Shown piece after piece: positions 52,495 to 60,090 of a DNA stretch of 64,000 bases (position 1 is the stretch's first letter; each line of letters starts with the position of its first letter). The translations under genes were made by a program, and so were the position numbers. Source of the stretch: Cytobacillus purgationiresistens (GTDB lineage Bacteria; Bacillota; Bacilli; Bacillales; Cytobacillaceae); the NCBI RefSeq assembly GCF_030813235.1, contig NZ_JAUSUB010000029.1, positions 1 to 64,000 on the forward strand. The letters are read 5' to 3'. Below the pieces are notes generated by a model. The model had not been told where the DNA came from, made no database searches, and saw only the letters and a list, made by a program, of their open reading frames with translations.

Positions 52495-52523
52495 GCCTCC
52501 AAGCAACATGCATGGAGGCCTTT
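52495..52523 (+). terminator. Terminator of the first S-box operon
   Basis: A perfect 7-bp stem (GCCTCCA / TGGAGGC) with an 11-base loop is followed by CTTTCT. Confidence 0.65.
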
Positions 52524-52692
52524 CTATGGAAAAAGCTAAGGTCTAAGCTTTTCTGTTTTACCTATGCCTATGTGAAAAAACTTTGGATCTCCCCAGTTGC
52601 TTCTCCAATAATTAGGGCTTTTTTCTATTCGAAAAAAGATTATACTAGTAGAGTACAAGATTGGTGTTTGATTATATGAAAGTGGTGTCAGT

Positions 52693-54003
52693 ATGAAAAA
52701 GTATTTATCATCTATGACGATGGTCTCTTCTGTTCAGTGGATGTTTTTTATTTTTGCCAATACGGTGGTCGTTCCATTATCTATAGCTAATGCGTTTGAG
52801 CTTCCGCCTGAAACGATGGCTATGATGATTCGGGCATCGCTAATATTTACTGGGGTTGTTTGTATTTTGCAAGGCTGGATCGGACATCGTTATCCACTGA
52901 TGGAGGGACATTCCGGATTGCTTTGGGGTGTCATTTTAAATTTGGGACTCTCGGCATCTGCTCTGGGGATGGGTCTTGAAACTATCGGCGGAGGAATTGC
53001 AACTGGGGTGCTGCTTGCTTGTGGAGTGACATTGCTGCTCGCAGCTTTCGGCGGTATTTCCATCCTGCAATCAATTTTTAATCCGATGGTTATGTCTGTT
53101 TATTTATTTTTGCTGACATTCCAGCTGATGTTTATTTTTTTTAAAGGAATGTTGAAAATTACAGAGCAAGGCACGATTGATATTTGGGTTAGTTTATTTT
53201 CCGTGTGTCTGGCTATACTCGTCGCATTTTTAAAGCTAAAAGGCAACCAGATGATTAGTAATTTTTCCATCTTAATTGGTTTGTTGGGTGGATGGGCTGT
53301 TTATGCACTTCTGTTTGGTAATGAAGCAGGTGGAATTGCACAGTCTGCACCGTTTACACTATTTCCACTAGGGATGCCTAATCTGGAATTTGGTATTGTG
53401 GCTGTTGCCTTTGTAGCGGTACTGCTCAACTTAAGCAATACATTTGCGTCCCTTACTGCTGCAGATAAATTGCTCAAGCGAAAAGCGGAGAAAAAGGATT
53501 ATCGCAGTTCTATGTTTATTACTGCCCTATTTACAATCATTGGAACTGGGTTTGGTTTAGTACCGTATACTCCGTTTACATCAACAATTGGCTTCTTGCA
53601 AAGTACGAGAATCTATGATCGCAAGCCATTTTTTATAGGCGGCGGATTATTAACGATCATTGGCTTAATTCCTGTTCTGGGTGCATTTTTGTCCATGATG
53701 CCAGTAACAGTTGGAAACGCGGTTCTCTTCATCGCGTATATGCAGCTATTTGGTACAGCCTTCAGTAGCCTAAATGGTAAAGAGTTTAACTCTAATACAA
53801 TCTTTAGACTCGCAGCTCCCGTGTTGATAGGGATAAGCATCATGAATGTTTCACCTGTTGTATTTTCAGAGCTCCCGATATTATTACAGCCGTTTATTTC
53901 AAATGGTCTGATTATGGGGATGATTATTTCAATTATTTTAGAAAAAGTAGTTGATTGGTCCGCTTATGAACAGCAGCCAATGAAGCATGGAAAAGTAAGT
54001 TAA
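52693..54003 (+). CDS. NCS2-type uracil/xanthine permease-like transporter
   Basis: Nucleobase-cation-symporter-2-like membrane protein of 436 residues with about twelve to fourteen helices. MEGHSGLLWGVILNLGLSAS (about 71-90), the NLSNTFASLTAADKLLKRK segment and the GLVPYTPFTSTIGFLQST region match the family pattern, with a divergent central motif. It probably takes up uracil or a purine, though substrate prediction in this branch is weak. It lies between the two S-box units but has no riboswitch of its own. Confidence 0.75.
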   Translation: MKKYLSSMTMVSSVQWMFFIFANTVVVPLSIANAFELPPETMAMMIRASLIFTGVVCILQGWIGHRYPLMEGHSGLLWGVILNLGLSASALGMGLETIGGGIATGVLLACGVTLLLAAFGGISILQSIFNPMVMSVYLFLLTFQLMFIFFKGMLKITEQGTIDIWVSLFSVCLAILVAFLKLKGNQMISNFSILIGLLGGWAVYALLFGNEAGGIAQSAPFTLFPLGMPNLEFGIVAVAFVAVLLNLSNTFASLTAADKLLKRKAEKKDYRSSMFITALFTIIGTGFGLVPYTPFTSTIGFLQSTRIYDRKPFFIGGGLLTIIGLIPVLGAFLSMMPVTVGNAVLFIAYMQLFGTAFSSLNGKEFNSNTIFRLAAPVLIGISIMNVSPVVFSELPILLQPFISNGLIMGMIISIILEKVVDWSAYEQQPMKHGKVS

Positions 54004-54038
54004 TTTCATGGTAAAAGGAAAAATATGACTTGTTTGTA

Positions 54039-54068
54039 TTGACAGGTTAAACTTCTAGTTGATAAAAT
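54039..54068 (+). promoter_or_regulatory. Sigma-A promoter of the second S-box unit
   Basis: TTGACA (54039-54044) and TAAAAT (54063-54068) are separated by 18 bases. Confidence 0.7.
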
Positions 54069-54101
54069 TGGACTAATTGAATAATAATTATTTTTGTTGA
54101 T

Positions 54102-54275
54102 CTTCTTATCAAGAGAGGTGGAGGGACTGACCCTGCGAAGCCTCGGCAACCAGCATATTTATGCCCCGGTGCCAAATTCAGAGGAATTCATTTTCCGAAG
54201 ATAAGAAGAGAGAAAAAATGGACAGTATAGATCAAGTCCCTTCTCTCTTCTTTTATGGAGCGAAGGGACTTTTTC
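54102..54275 (+). promoter_or_regulatory. SAM-I (S-box) riboswitch with terminator
   Basis: P1 is CTTCTTATC (54102-54110) with GATAAGAAG (54200-54208). The core AAGAGAGGTGGAGGGACTGA and CTCGGCAACC are present. AGAAGAGAGAA (54204-54214) can pair perfectly with TTCTCTCTTCT (54241-54251) as antiterminator. The competing terminator is AAGTCCCTT (54234-54242) with AAGGGACTT (54263-54271), followed by TTTC. The mutually exclusive helices are clear. SAM should turn off the monooxygenase gene. Confidence 0.93.
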
Positions 54276-54325
54276 TTTGAAAGAAACTTGCTCCTCACAT
54301 TTTTAATTAATAGGGGGAGAACCGA

Positions 54326-55705
54326 ATGGGTAAACGAATTTACTTAAATGCTTTTGATATGAATTGTGTGGGGCATCAATCCCCAGGATTATGGAGTCAT
54401 CCACAGGATCAATCTGATCGCTATACAGACTTGAATTACTGGGTTGAACTGGCGCAGCTTTTAGAAAAAGGAAAGTTTGATGGTATCTTTCTTGCGGATG
54501 TACTGGGCTTTTACGACGTATATAAAGGGAGCAGAGATGCAGCGGTTGAGCAGGCTGTTCAAGTGCCGGCAAATGATCCACTGCTTTTAGTATCTGCGAT
54601 GTCGCAGGCAACTGAACATCTTTGCTTTGGGGTGACCTATTCGTTAACATATGAACAGCCTTATATGCTGGCAAGACGCTTTTCTACACTTGATCATCTA
54701 ACAAACGGGAGGATTGCCTGGAACATTGTTTCATCCTATTTAGATAGCGCGGCAAAGAACTTTGGGCTTGATGAACAGTTAAAGCACGATGATCGTTATG
54801 AAGTGGCAGAGGAGTTTTTAGAAGTGTGCTATAAGCTGTGGGAAGGAAGCTGGGAGGAGGGTGCAGTTCTGCGTGATAAGAATAATCGTATCTTTACAGA
54901 CCCTCGCAAGGTTCATGATATTAATCATGAAGGCAGGTTTTTCAAAGTGCCTGGTGCTCATCTTTGTGAGCCATCCCCTCAGCGAACCCCGGTATTATAT
55001 CAGGCAGGGGCCTCATCAAGGGGCAGAGCATTTGCAGCCAAGCATGCTGAATGTGTATTTACCGCAGGTCCAACTGCTGGCATAGTGAAAAAAGGTGTGG
55101 AAGACTTAAGAAAACAGGCCAAAGAGCAAGGCAGAAATCAAGATGACATCAAAGTCTTTACTGTGTTTACTCCAATCGTGGGAAGGACCTCGGAAGAAGC
55201 ACATGCAAAGTATGAAGAGTTAAAGAATTATATTAGCTATGAAGGAGCTCTTGCGCTTTTAAGCGGATGGACGGGGATTGACCTTTCATCATATGATCCT
55301 GAGGATACAGTCGAATATATTGAAAACAATGCCATCCAATCAGCGCTGGAGGTGTTTACAAAGGCAGATCCAAATAGAAAATGGACCGTGCGAGAGCTGG
55401 CAATCTTTGCAGGCATTGGCGGCAGGGGACCAGTGATCGTTGGTTCACCTGAACAAATTGCCGATGAGATGGAAAGGTGGGTCCAAGAGGCAGGTATTGA
55501 TGGCTTTAATATTGCTTATACACTCGCTCCGAGCAGTTTTGCTGATTTTGTAGAGCTTGTTGTTCCCATTCTGCAAGAGCGCGGTCTCGTCCAAAAGGAA
55601 TATCATGCAGGGAGCTACCGTGAAAAGCTGTATGGACAAGGACAAAACTATTTAAAGACGAATCACTATGGTTTTACATTTAAAAATCTATATACAGTAA
55701 ATTAA
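54326..55705 (+). CDS. FMN-dependent monooxygenase, NtaA/SnaA/DmoA (luciferase-like) family
   Basis: Bacterial-luciferase-like flavin monooxygenase of 459 residues. Visible signatures are NYWVELAQLLEKGKFDGIFL (about 34-53), TLDHLTNGRIAWNIVSSYLD (about 121-140) and PVLYQAGASSRGRAFAAKHA. Family members oxidise nitrilotriacetate, dimethyl sulfide (DmoA) or sulfonates and sulfones with FMNH2 and oxygen. Control by its own SAM riboswitch indicates a sulfur-scavenging substrate. No flavin reductase gene lies beside it, so FMNH2 must come from elsewhere. GGGGGAG precedes the ATG. Confidence 0.85.
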   Translation: MGKRIYLNAFDMNCVGHQSPGLWSHPQDQSDRYTDLNYWVELAQLLEKGKFDGIFLADVLGFYDVYKGSRDAAVEQAVQVPANDPLLLVSAMSQATEHLCFGVTYSLTYEQPYMLARRFSTLDHLTNGRIAWNIVSSYLDSAAKNFGLDEQLKHDDRYEVAEEFLEVCYKLWEGSWEEGAVLRDKNNRIFTDPRKVHDINHEGRFFKVPGAHLCEPSPQRTPVLYQAGASSRGRAFAAKHAECVFTAGPTAGIVKKGVEDLRKQAKEQGRNQDDIKVFTVFTPIVGRTSEEAHAKYEELKNYISYEGALALLSGWTGIDLSSYDPEDTVEYIENNAIQSALEVFTKADPNRKWTVRELAIFAGIGGRGPVIVGSPEQIADEMERWVQEAGIDGFNIAYTLAPSSFADFVELVVPILQERGLVQKEYHAGSYREKLYGQGQNYLKTNHYGFTFKNLYTVN

Positions 55706-56159
55706 TCCTGAAATTCATCTTTGGAAATTCCTTCTTGCCATTTATAGTAAATATAAATGATTAAGGAAATGCCAAATTCAATTAAACAGTATTGCCAATG
55801 TGCAATATTCTTATATTCGGCAATACCTGCAATTTCCAGTACTGGTATGATGACAAAGGCCAAGATCCCATCCATAATGAGGTTCACAATAGTAAACAGT
55901 GAAAACTTATGTGAAGATGGCCTGAAAATCCAAAATGTTCCTACAGCAAAAATGCCATATACAAATGAAACATCTATCATATGCCCCAAGGAACAATGTA
56001 TTCAAGGATAATCCACCAATCATAGGTATATGCAATTTGAAAAATAATTGTCATGATAAAAGAAGTGAATATAACAACAGGCATATATCTTTTAATCGTC
56101 CCTTAACTTGTGAAGAATAATGTCAGGGATAGAAAAGTATATAATAGTATCTTGTTCAT
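55702..56159 (-). pseudogene. Decayed multi-helix membrane-protein gene
   Basis: Read from ATG 56159, the frame gives MNKILLYTFLSLTLFFTS and then TAA at 56103-56105. It continues in frame with RYMPVVIFTSFIMTIIFQIA to YIVPWG near 55988. There a one-base loss in a G-run shifts the frame, and the last 90 codons follow (MIDVSFVYGIFAVGTFWIFR, ending SKDEFQD). An in-frame stop plus a frameshift mark a pseudogene of about 150 codons. The pattern of helices resembles small CBO0543-type membrane proteins; this is a weak match. Confidence 0.7.
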
Positions 56160-56299
56160 TGGAAAATAAGTACCCGCTGCGATTTTTCTATAGTTGCATT
56201 ATGAGGAGATTGTATTCAATTTATATAAAAATCTCATTTCAAGCATTAATGATTTGAAAAGGCTGTTTTCGTATACTTTGTTAGTTTTCGCAGGTAGTG

Positions 56300-56426
56300 G
56301 TTGATTTCCTCTCCATGTGCTCACTTTTCGCGGGGCGGGCGGTGAGCTCTCGTCCGCTTCACTCCTTGTGGGGTGTCACCTGTCCCGCTGATAGCGCAGG
56401 AGTCTCGCACATCCGCTCCGATCAAC
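56300..56426. repeat. GC-rich dispersed repeat element
   Basis: This 127-base segment is much richer in G and C than its surroundings (for example CGCGGGGCGGGCGGTGAG) and is bounded by GTTGAT and ATCAAC. Its blocks resemble a repeat scattered through Bacillaceae genomes. The ORF crossing it has no ribosome site. The flanks, 56160-56300 and 56427-56520, show nothing else. Confidence 0.65.
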
Positions 56427-56542
56427 TTTTTTATCTATGGTTTGTCTTATCAAAACCCTATGAAAAAACAACAATATTTTAGAAAAGTGCCTTTGAAAAA
56501 GATAATATATAAAGAGAATGAATGATGAAAGGTGTTTTTTTG

Positions 56543-57187
56543 ATGGAAAGTATTACAGTTGTTTCTCTATTAGATGTTATTGGAGAGCTATTTTCCGATG
56601 AAATATCAATTGCAGTCTCTAATAAAAAGGAATACATTTATTATCGTCCAAGTAAGCGGGTGGACTTAAAAATATCACCAGGAGATCCAGTGAAAAAGGG
56701 AACAATCGCTTATAAAGCTTTGCATACAGAGCAGAAGGTGTCCGAATTTATTAACCGTGATGTATTCGGGGTTCCTTACCATGGAATGGCTGTGCCATTT
56801 TTAAATAACGGGAAAATCGAAGGGTGTGTGACAGCGATCTTTCCGACATTGACTGAAGGGAAATCAGTAGTAACATTGAAGACAAATGACGGCTGGGTCC
56901 CTGTACCATTTGCAGAAGTTTATTACTTTGAAGCGAAGGATAGAAAAACACATGTGCATTCTGAGCTTGCTTTAGGCACTCATAAAAACTCTCTTCAGGA
57001 ATTTGAATATTTATTACCGAAGGAAAACTTCATTCGCTGTCACCGTTCATTTATCGTGAATGTAAACCAAATAAAGGAAATCTATCCAGATTCTCATTCA
57101 ACCTTTTTATTAGCTATGAGGAATGGAGAAAAAGTTCCTGTTAGTCAATCCTATTCAAGCTATTTTCGCAAGCTTCTAGGTTTTTAA
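56543..57187 (+). CDS. LytTR-domain regulator with PAS-like sensory domain
   Basis: Transcription regulator of 214 residues without a receiver domain. Residues about 1-100 form a small sensory domain (DEISIAVSNKKEYIYYRP, KISPGDPVKKG, FGVPYHGMAVPFLNNGKIEG) that aligns with the N-terminus of the YfmS-like protein at 9550. Residues about 105-214 are a LytTR DNA-binding domain (VPFAEVYYFEAKDRKTHVHS, NFIRCHRSFIVNVNQIKEIY). The ATG at 56543 follows GAAAGGTG. It likely controls the CoA-transferase gene 190 bases downstream. Confidence 0.82.
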   Translation: MESITVVSLLDVIGELFSDEISIAVSNKKEYIYYRPSKRVDLKISPGDPVKKGTIAYKALHTEQKVSEFINRDVFGVPYHGMAVPFLNNGKIEGCVTAIFPTLTEGKSVVTLKTNDGWVPVPFAEVYYFEAKDRKTHVHSELALGTHKNSLQEFEYLLPKENFIRCHRSFIVNVNQIKEIYPDSHSTFLLAMRNGEKVPVSQSYSSYFRKLLGF

Positions 57188-57377
57188 AAGAGGCTTATTT
57201 GGATTAATCATTCATATTAAACTTCTAAAATTTATAAAGTTCGAAAAAATCTGCTGTTTTAACGGCAGAAAATGCTGTCTTATCGAAATTTTTCTTTAAT
57301 TATACTAAAAAAACAATTTTTTCCCTCTCTCTTAGTAAAATAATATTAAGAATTTTTTATGAGAGAGGGATGAGCAT

Positions 57378-58892
57378 ATGGATAAGCAATATGATCGAAT
57401 AAAAATTCAAACACTTCAGAACAAGGTGACAACTGCAGAGGAAGCTGCGCTGTTTATTAAAGATGGCATGACATTAGGGCTGAGTGGCTTTACTCGTGCT
57501 GGTGATGTGAAAGCGGTTCCTGTTGCGTTAGCTGAGCGAGCTCATACAGAAAGCTTTAAAGTGAACGTGTTTACTGGCGCATCATTAGGTTCGGATGTTG
57601 ATAAGCTATTTGCTGAAGCTGGGATATTGAATAAAAGATTGCCATTCCAAGCTGATCCAACCATGAGAAAAGGCATCAATCAAGGGGATTTTTTGTTTGT
57701 AGATCAGCATTTATCACATACAGCTGAGCTTGTGCGTTCAAATGTGCTTGGTGTTGATGTAGCAATTTTGGAAGCGGTTTCGATTGAAGAGGATGGGATG
57801 ATCATTCCTACTACTTCTATCGGCAACTCTCTTTCTTTTGCTGAAAGTGCGGATGTAATTATCGTTGAAATCAATTTAGCGCAAACAGAAAGCCTTAAAG
57901 GATTGCATGATTTATATAGTCCGGCGGAACAGGGCGAGAGGGACCCGATTCCACTTACCAAGGTCAATGATCGTATTGGTTCAATAGGAATAAAAGTGGA
58001 TCCTGAGAAAATAAAAGCGATTGTTTTTACTAATCAAGAGGACTCTCCCTCAACAATCGTCAAACCTGATGAAGAAACAGTATTGATGGCTCAGCATTTA
58101 ATCTCCTTTTTGCGTAAGGAAATAGAGGCTGGCAGATTAACAAAACGTCTTGCACCATTGCAATCTGGAATAGGATCCATTGCGAATGCAGTCCTTCATG
58201 GAATGGTAGACTCTGAATTTGAAGATTTGGAGGTTTATTCTGAAGTCCTTCAGGATGCAGTATTTGATTTAATGGATGCAGGAAAAGTGAAATATGCATC
58301 ATGCTGCTCAATCACACTATCTGATGATAAAATGAAGCAAGTATTCTCGGAATTTGAACAATATCGCGACAAATTGATTATGCGGCCACAGGAGATTTCC
58401 AATCATCCGGAAATCATCAGGCGTCTTGGCTTAATTTCCATTAACACAGCATTAGAATTAGATATTTATGGAAATGTGAATTCAACTCATGTACAAGGAA
58501 CAAAAATGATGAATGGCATTGGTGGTTCCGGTGATTTTGCAAGGAATGCCCGCTTAGCAATATTTGTTACGAAGTCGATTGCCAAGGACGGCAGGATTTC
58601 AAGCATCGTTCCTTTTGTTTCCCATGTGGATCACACAGAACATGATGTAGATATTATTGTAACTGAACAAGGCTTTGCTGATTTAAGAGGGCTTGCACCG
58701 CGAGAAAGGGTAGAGTTAATTATCGAGAATTGCGCGCATCCTATGTATCGAGACCAGCTGCGAGATTATTATTATGAAGCGCTCACTCGGGGAGGACAAA
58801 CGCCTCATAACCTGGAAAAAGCGTTTGCTTGGCATATTAATTTTGCGAAAAAGGGAACAATGCTGCAATCTGAAATGGTTGAAGCGAACTAA
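57378..58892 (+). CDS. Acetyl-CoA hydrolase/succinate CoA-transferase family protein
   Basis: CoA-transferase of 504 residues. Visible features are GMTLGLSGFTRAGDVKAVPV (about 31-50), GIGSIANAVLHGM and NVNSTHVQGTKMMNGIGGSG. The VTEQGFADLRGLAPRERVEL segment closes the C-terminal domain. Relatives move CoA between acetyl-CoA and succinate or other acids. The 190-base leader has a hairpin (TCTGCTG / CGGCAGA near 57250) and TCGAAA-type repeats that could be LytTR sites. GAGAGAGGGATG precedes the ATG. Confidence 0.85.
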   Translation: MDKQYDRIKIQTLQNKVTTAEEAALFIKDGMTLGLSGFTRAGDVKAVPVALAERAHTESFKVNVFTGASLGSDVDKLFAEAGILNKRLPFQADPTMRKGINQGDFLFVDQHLSHTAELVRSNVLGVDVAILEAVSIEEDGMIIPTTSIGNSLSFAESADVIIVEINLAQTESLKGLHDLYSPAEQGERDPIPLTKVNDRIGSIGIKVDPEKIKAIVFTNQEDSPSTIVKPDEETVLMAQHLISFLRKEIEAGRLTKRLAPLQSGIGSIANAVLHGMVDSEFEDLEVYSEVLQDAVFDLMDAGKVKYASCCSITLSDDKMKQVFSEFEQYRDKLIMRPQEISNHPEIIRRLGLISINTALELDIYGNVNSTHVQGTKMMNGIGGSGDFARNARLAIFVTKSIAKDGRISSIVPFVSHVDHTEHDVDIIVTEQGFADLRGLAPRERVELIIENCAHPMYRDQLRDYYYEALTRGGQTPHNLEKAFAWHINFAKKGTMLQSEMVEAN

Positions 58893-58902
58893 TTGAACAG
58901 AA

Positions 58903-58936
58903 AAACTCTGGGGTGTATTCGTCCCAGAGTTTTTTA
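58903..58936. terminator. Bidirectional terminator between CoA-transferase and dctB
   Basis: A perfect 10-bp stem (AAACTCTGGG / CCCAGAGTTT) with a 10-base loop is followed by TTTT. Convergent genes end on both sides. Confidence 0.85.
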
Positions 58937-58938
58937 CT

Positions 58939-60009
58939 TTAATCTACTGTAGATTCAGTCTCGTATTTTTCTTTCAGTTTTTTAATATCGAAGATCAGCT
59001 TTTCTCCAATTTGTGGGGCAAGGGAATCGTAAATTGGAGCAAATCTCTCAAGCCAAGCTTGTTTTTCGGCTTGGGTCAGCTCATGAATCTGAATATTGCT
59101 ATTTTCTTTTATGCTTTCTAGCTGCTCTTTATTCATTTCAATGGCTTGTTTTCTATTCCATTCAGACGTTTCCTCTATGGCTTCTGATAATATTCTTTTG
59201 GTTTCAGCTGACTGTGCACCCCAAACCTTATCGTTCATAATGACGGCATATCCTAAATAGCCATGATTGCTAATTGTCAAATGCTTCTGTAAGTTATAAA
59301 ATTTCTTAGAGTATATATTGGATATCGTATTTTCTTCACCGTCTACTTTTCCACTATCCAGTAAATCATAAGTGGAATTAAAGGATTCTTTAATCGACAA
59401 TGCATTTAAATAGTCATACTGTGTTTTTAGCACATCGCTTTGCATGATTCTAAAGGTTTGGCCTGCGACATCATCAGGATGTATGATTGGTCCTTGATTC
59501 GTAGTAAACTGTTTTAAACCATTTGTCCAATGGGCCATCCCCTTCATGCCACTATTTTGCAGTGATTGCAGTAATGATTCGCCGATAGGGCCATCCAACC
59601 CTTCATTAATGGCATCATCATTAGGAAAGATAAACGGTAAATCAAGCACACCCCAAGTAGGAGAGATCATTCCAAGCTTGGAGGTAGAGGGTGCAATAAT
59701 ATCGACCTGTCCTTCCTGTAAAGCGCTGATTTCCTCTATATCTGAATAAAGGCTGCCATTTGGGAAAACGACTATCTTAATTATGCCATTGGATTTTTTC
59801 TCAACAAGTTCAGCGAATTTTGCAGCAGCAAGCCCTTTCGGTGTGTTCTCTGCAACGACATGGCTAAATGTAAATACGATTTGCTCATTTAACCCTTCTT
59901 GATCGTCGTCATATGGCAGCTCATCCTGAGCGAAATAATGCTTAAAGCTGAAGAAGAATGCGGCTGTTATAATAACTAATAAAAGAAATAAACTATATTT
60001 ACTTTTCAT
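58939..60009 (-). CDS. dctB: C4-dicarboxylate-binding protein, DctP/TRAP-type fold
   Basis: Exported substrate-binding protein of 356 residues with an N-terminal membrane or signal segment (about 5-25) and no lipobox. The DctP-type fold is clear: TFSHVVAENTPKGLAAAKFA, VFPNGSLYSDIEEISALQEG and GQTFRIMQSDVL. No TRAP permease lies nearby. It is divergent from dctS-dctR, as expected for the B. subtilis DctB co-sensor, which works with DctS and the transporter. AGAGGTGA precedes the ATG. Confidence 0.87.
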   Translation of the reverse strand: MKSKYSLFLLLVIITAAFFFSFKHYFAQDELPYDDDQEGLNEQIVFTFSHVVAENTPKGLAAAKFAELVEKKSNGIIKIVVFPNGSLYSDIEEISALQEGQVDIIAPSTSKLGMISPTWGVLDLPFIFPNDDAINEGLDGPIGESLLQSLQNSGMKGMAHWTNGLKQFTTNQGPIIHPDDVAGQTFRIMQSDVLKTQYDYLNALSIKESFNSTYDLLDSGKVDGEENTISNIYSKKFYNLQKHLTISNHGYLGYAVIMNDKVWGAQSAETKRILSEAIEETSEWNRKQAIEMNKEQLESIKENSNIQIHELTQAEKQAWLERFAPIYDSLAPQIGEKLIFDIKKLKEKYETESTVD

Positions 60010-60090
60010 TCAGGAAGTCACCTCTTATAAGATATTTTCATCATACGTTAGAAGAGGGTGTCAGTAAAGCGCCAAAAAGGGAGGGCTTAT

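Noticed and set aside
56297-56482. ORF of 61 codons across the GC-rich repeat
   Set aside because: It has no ribosome site and follows the repeat rather than any protein family.
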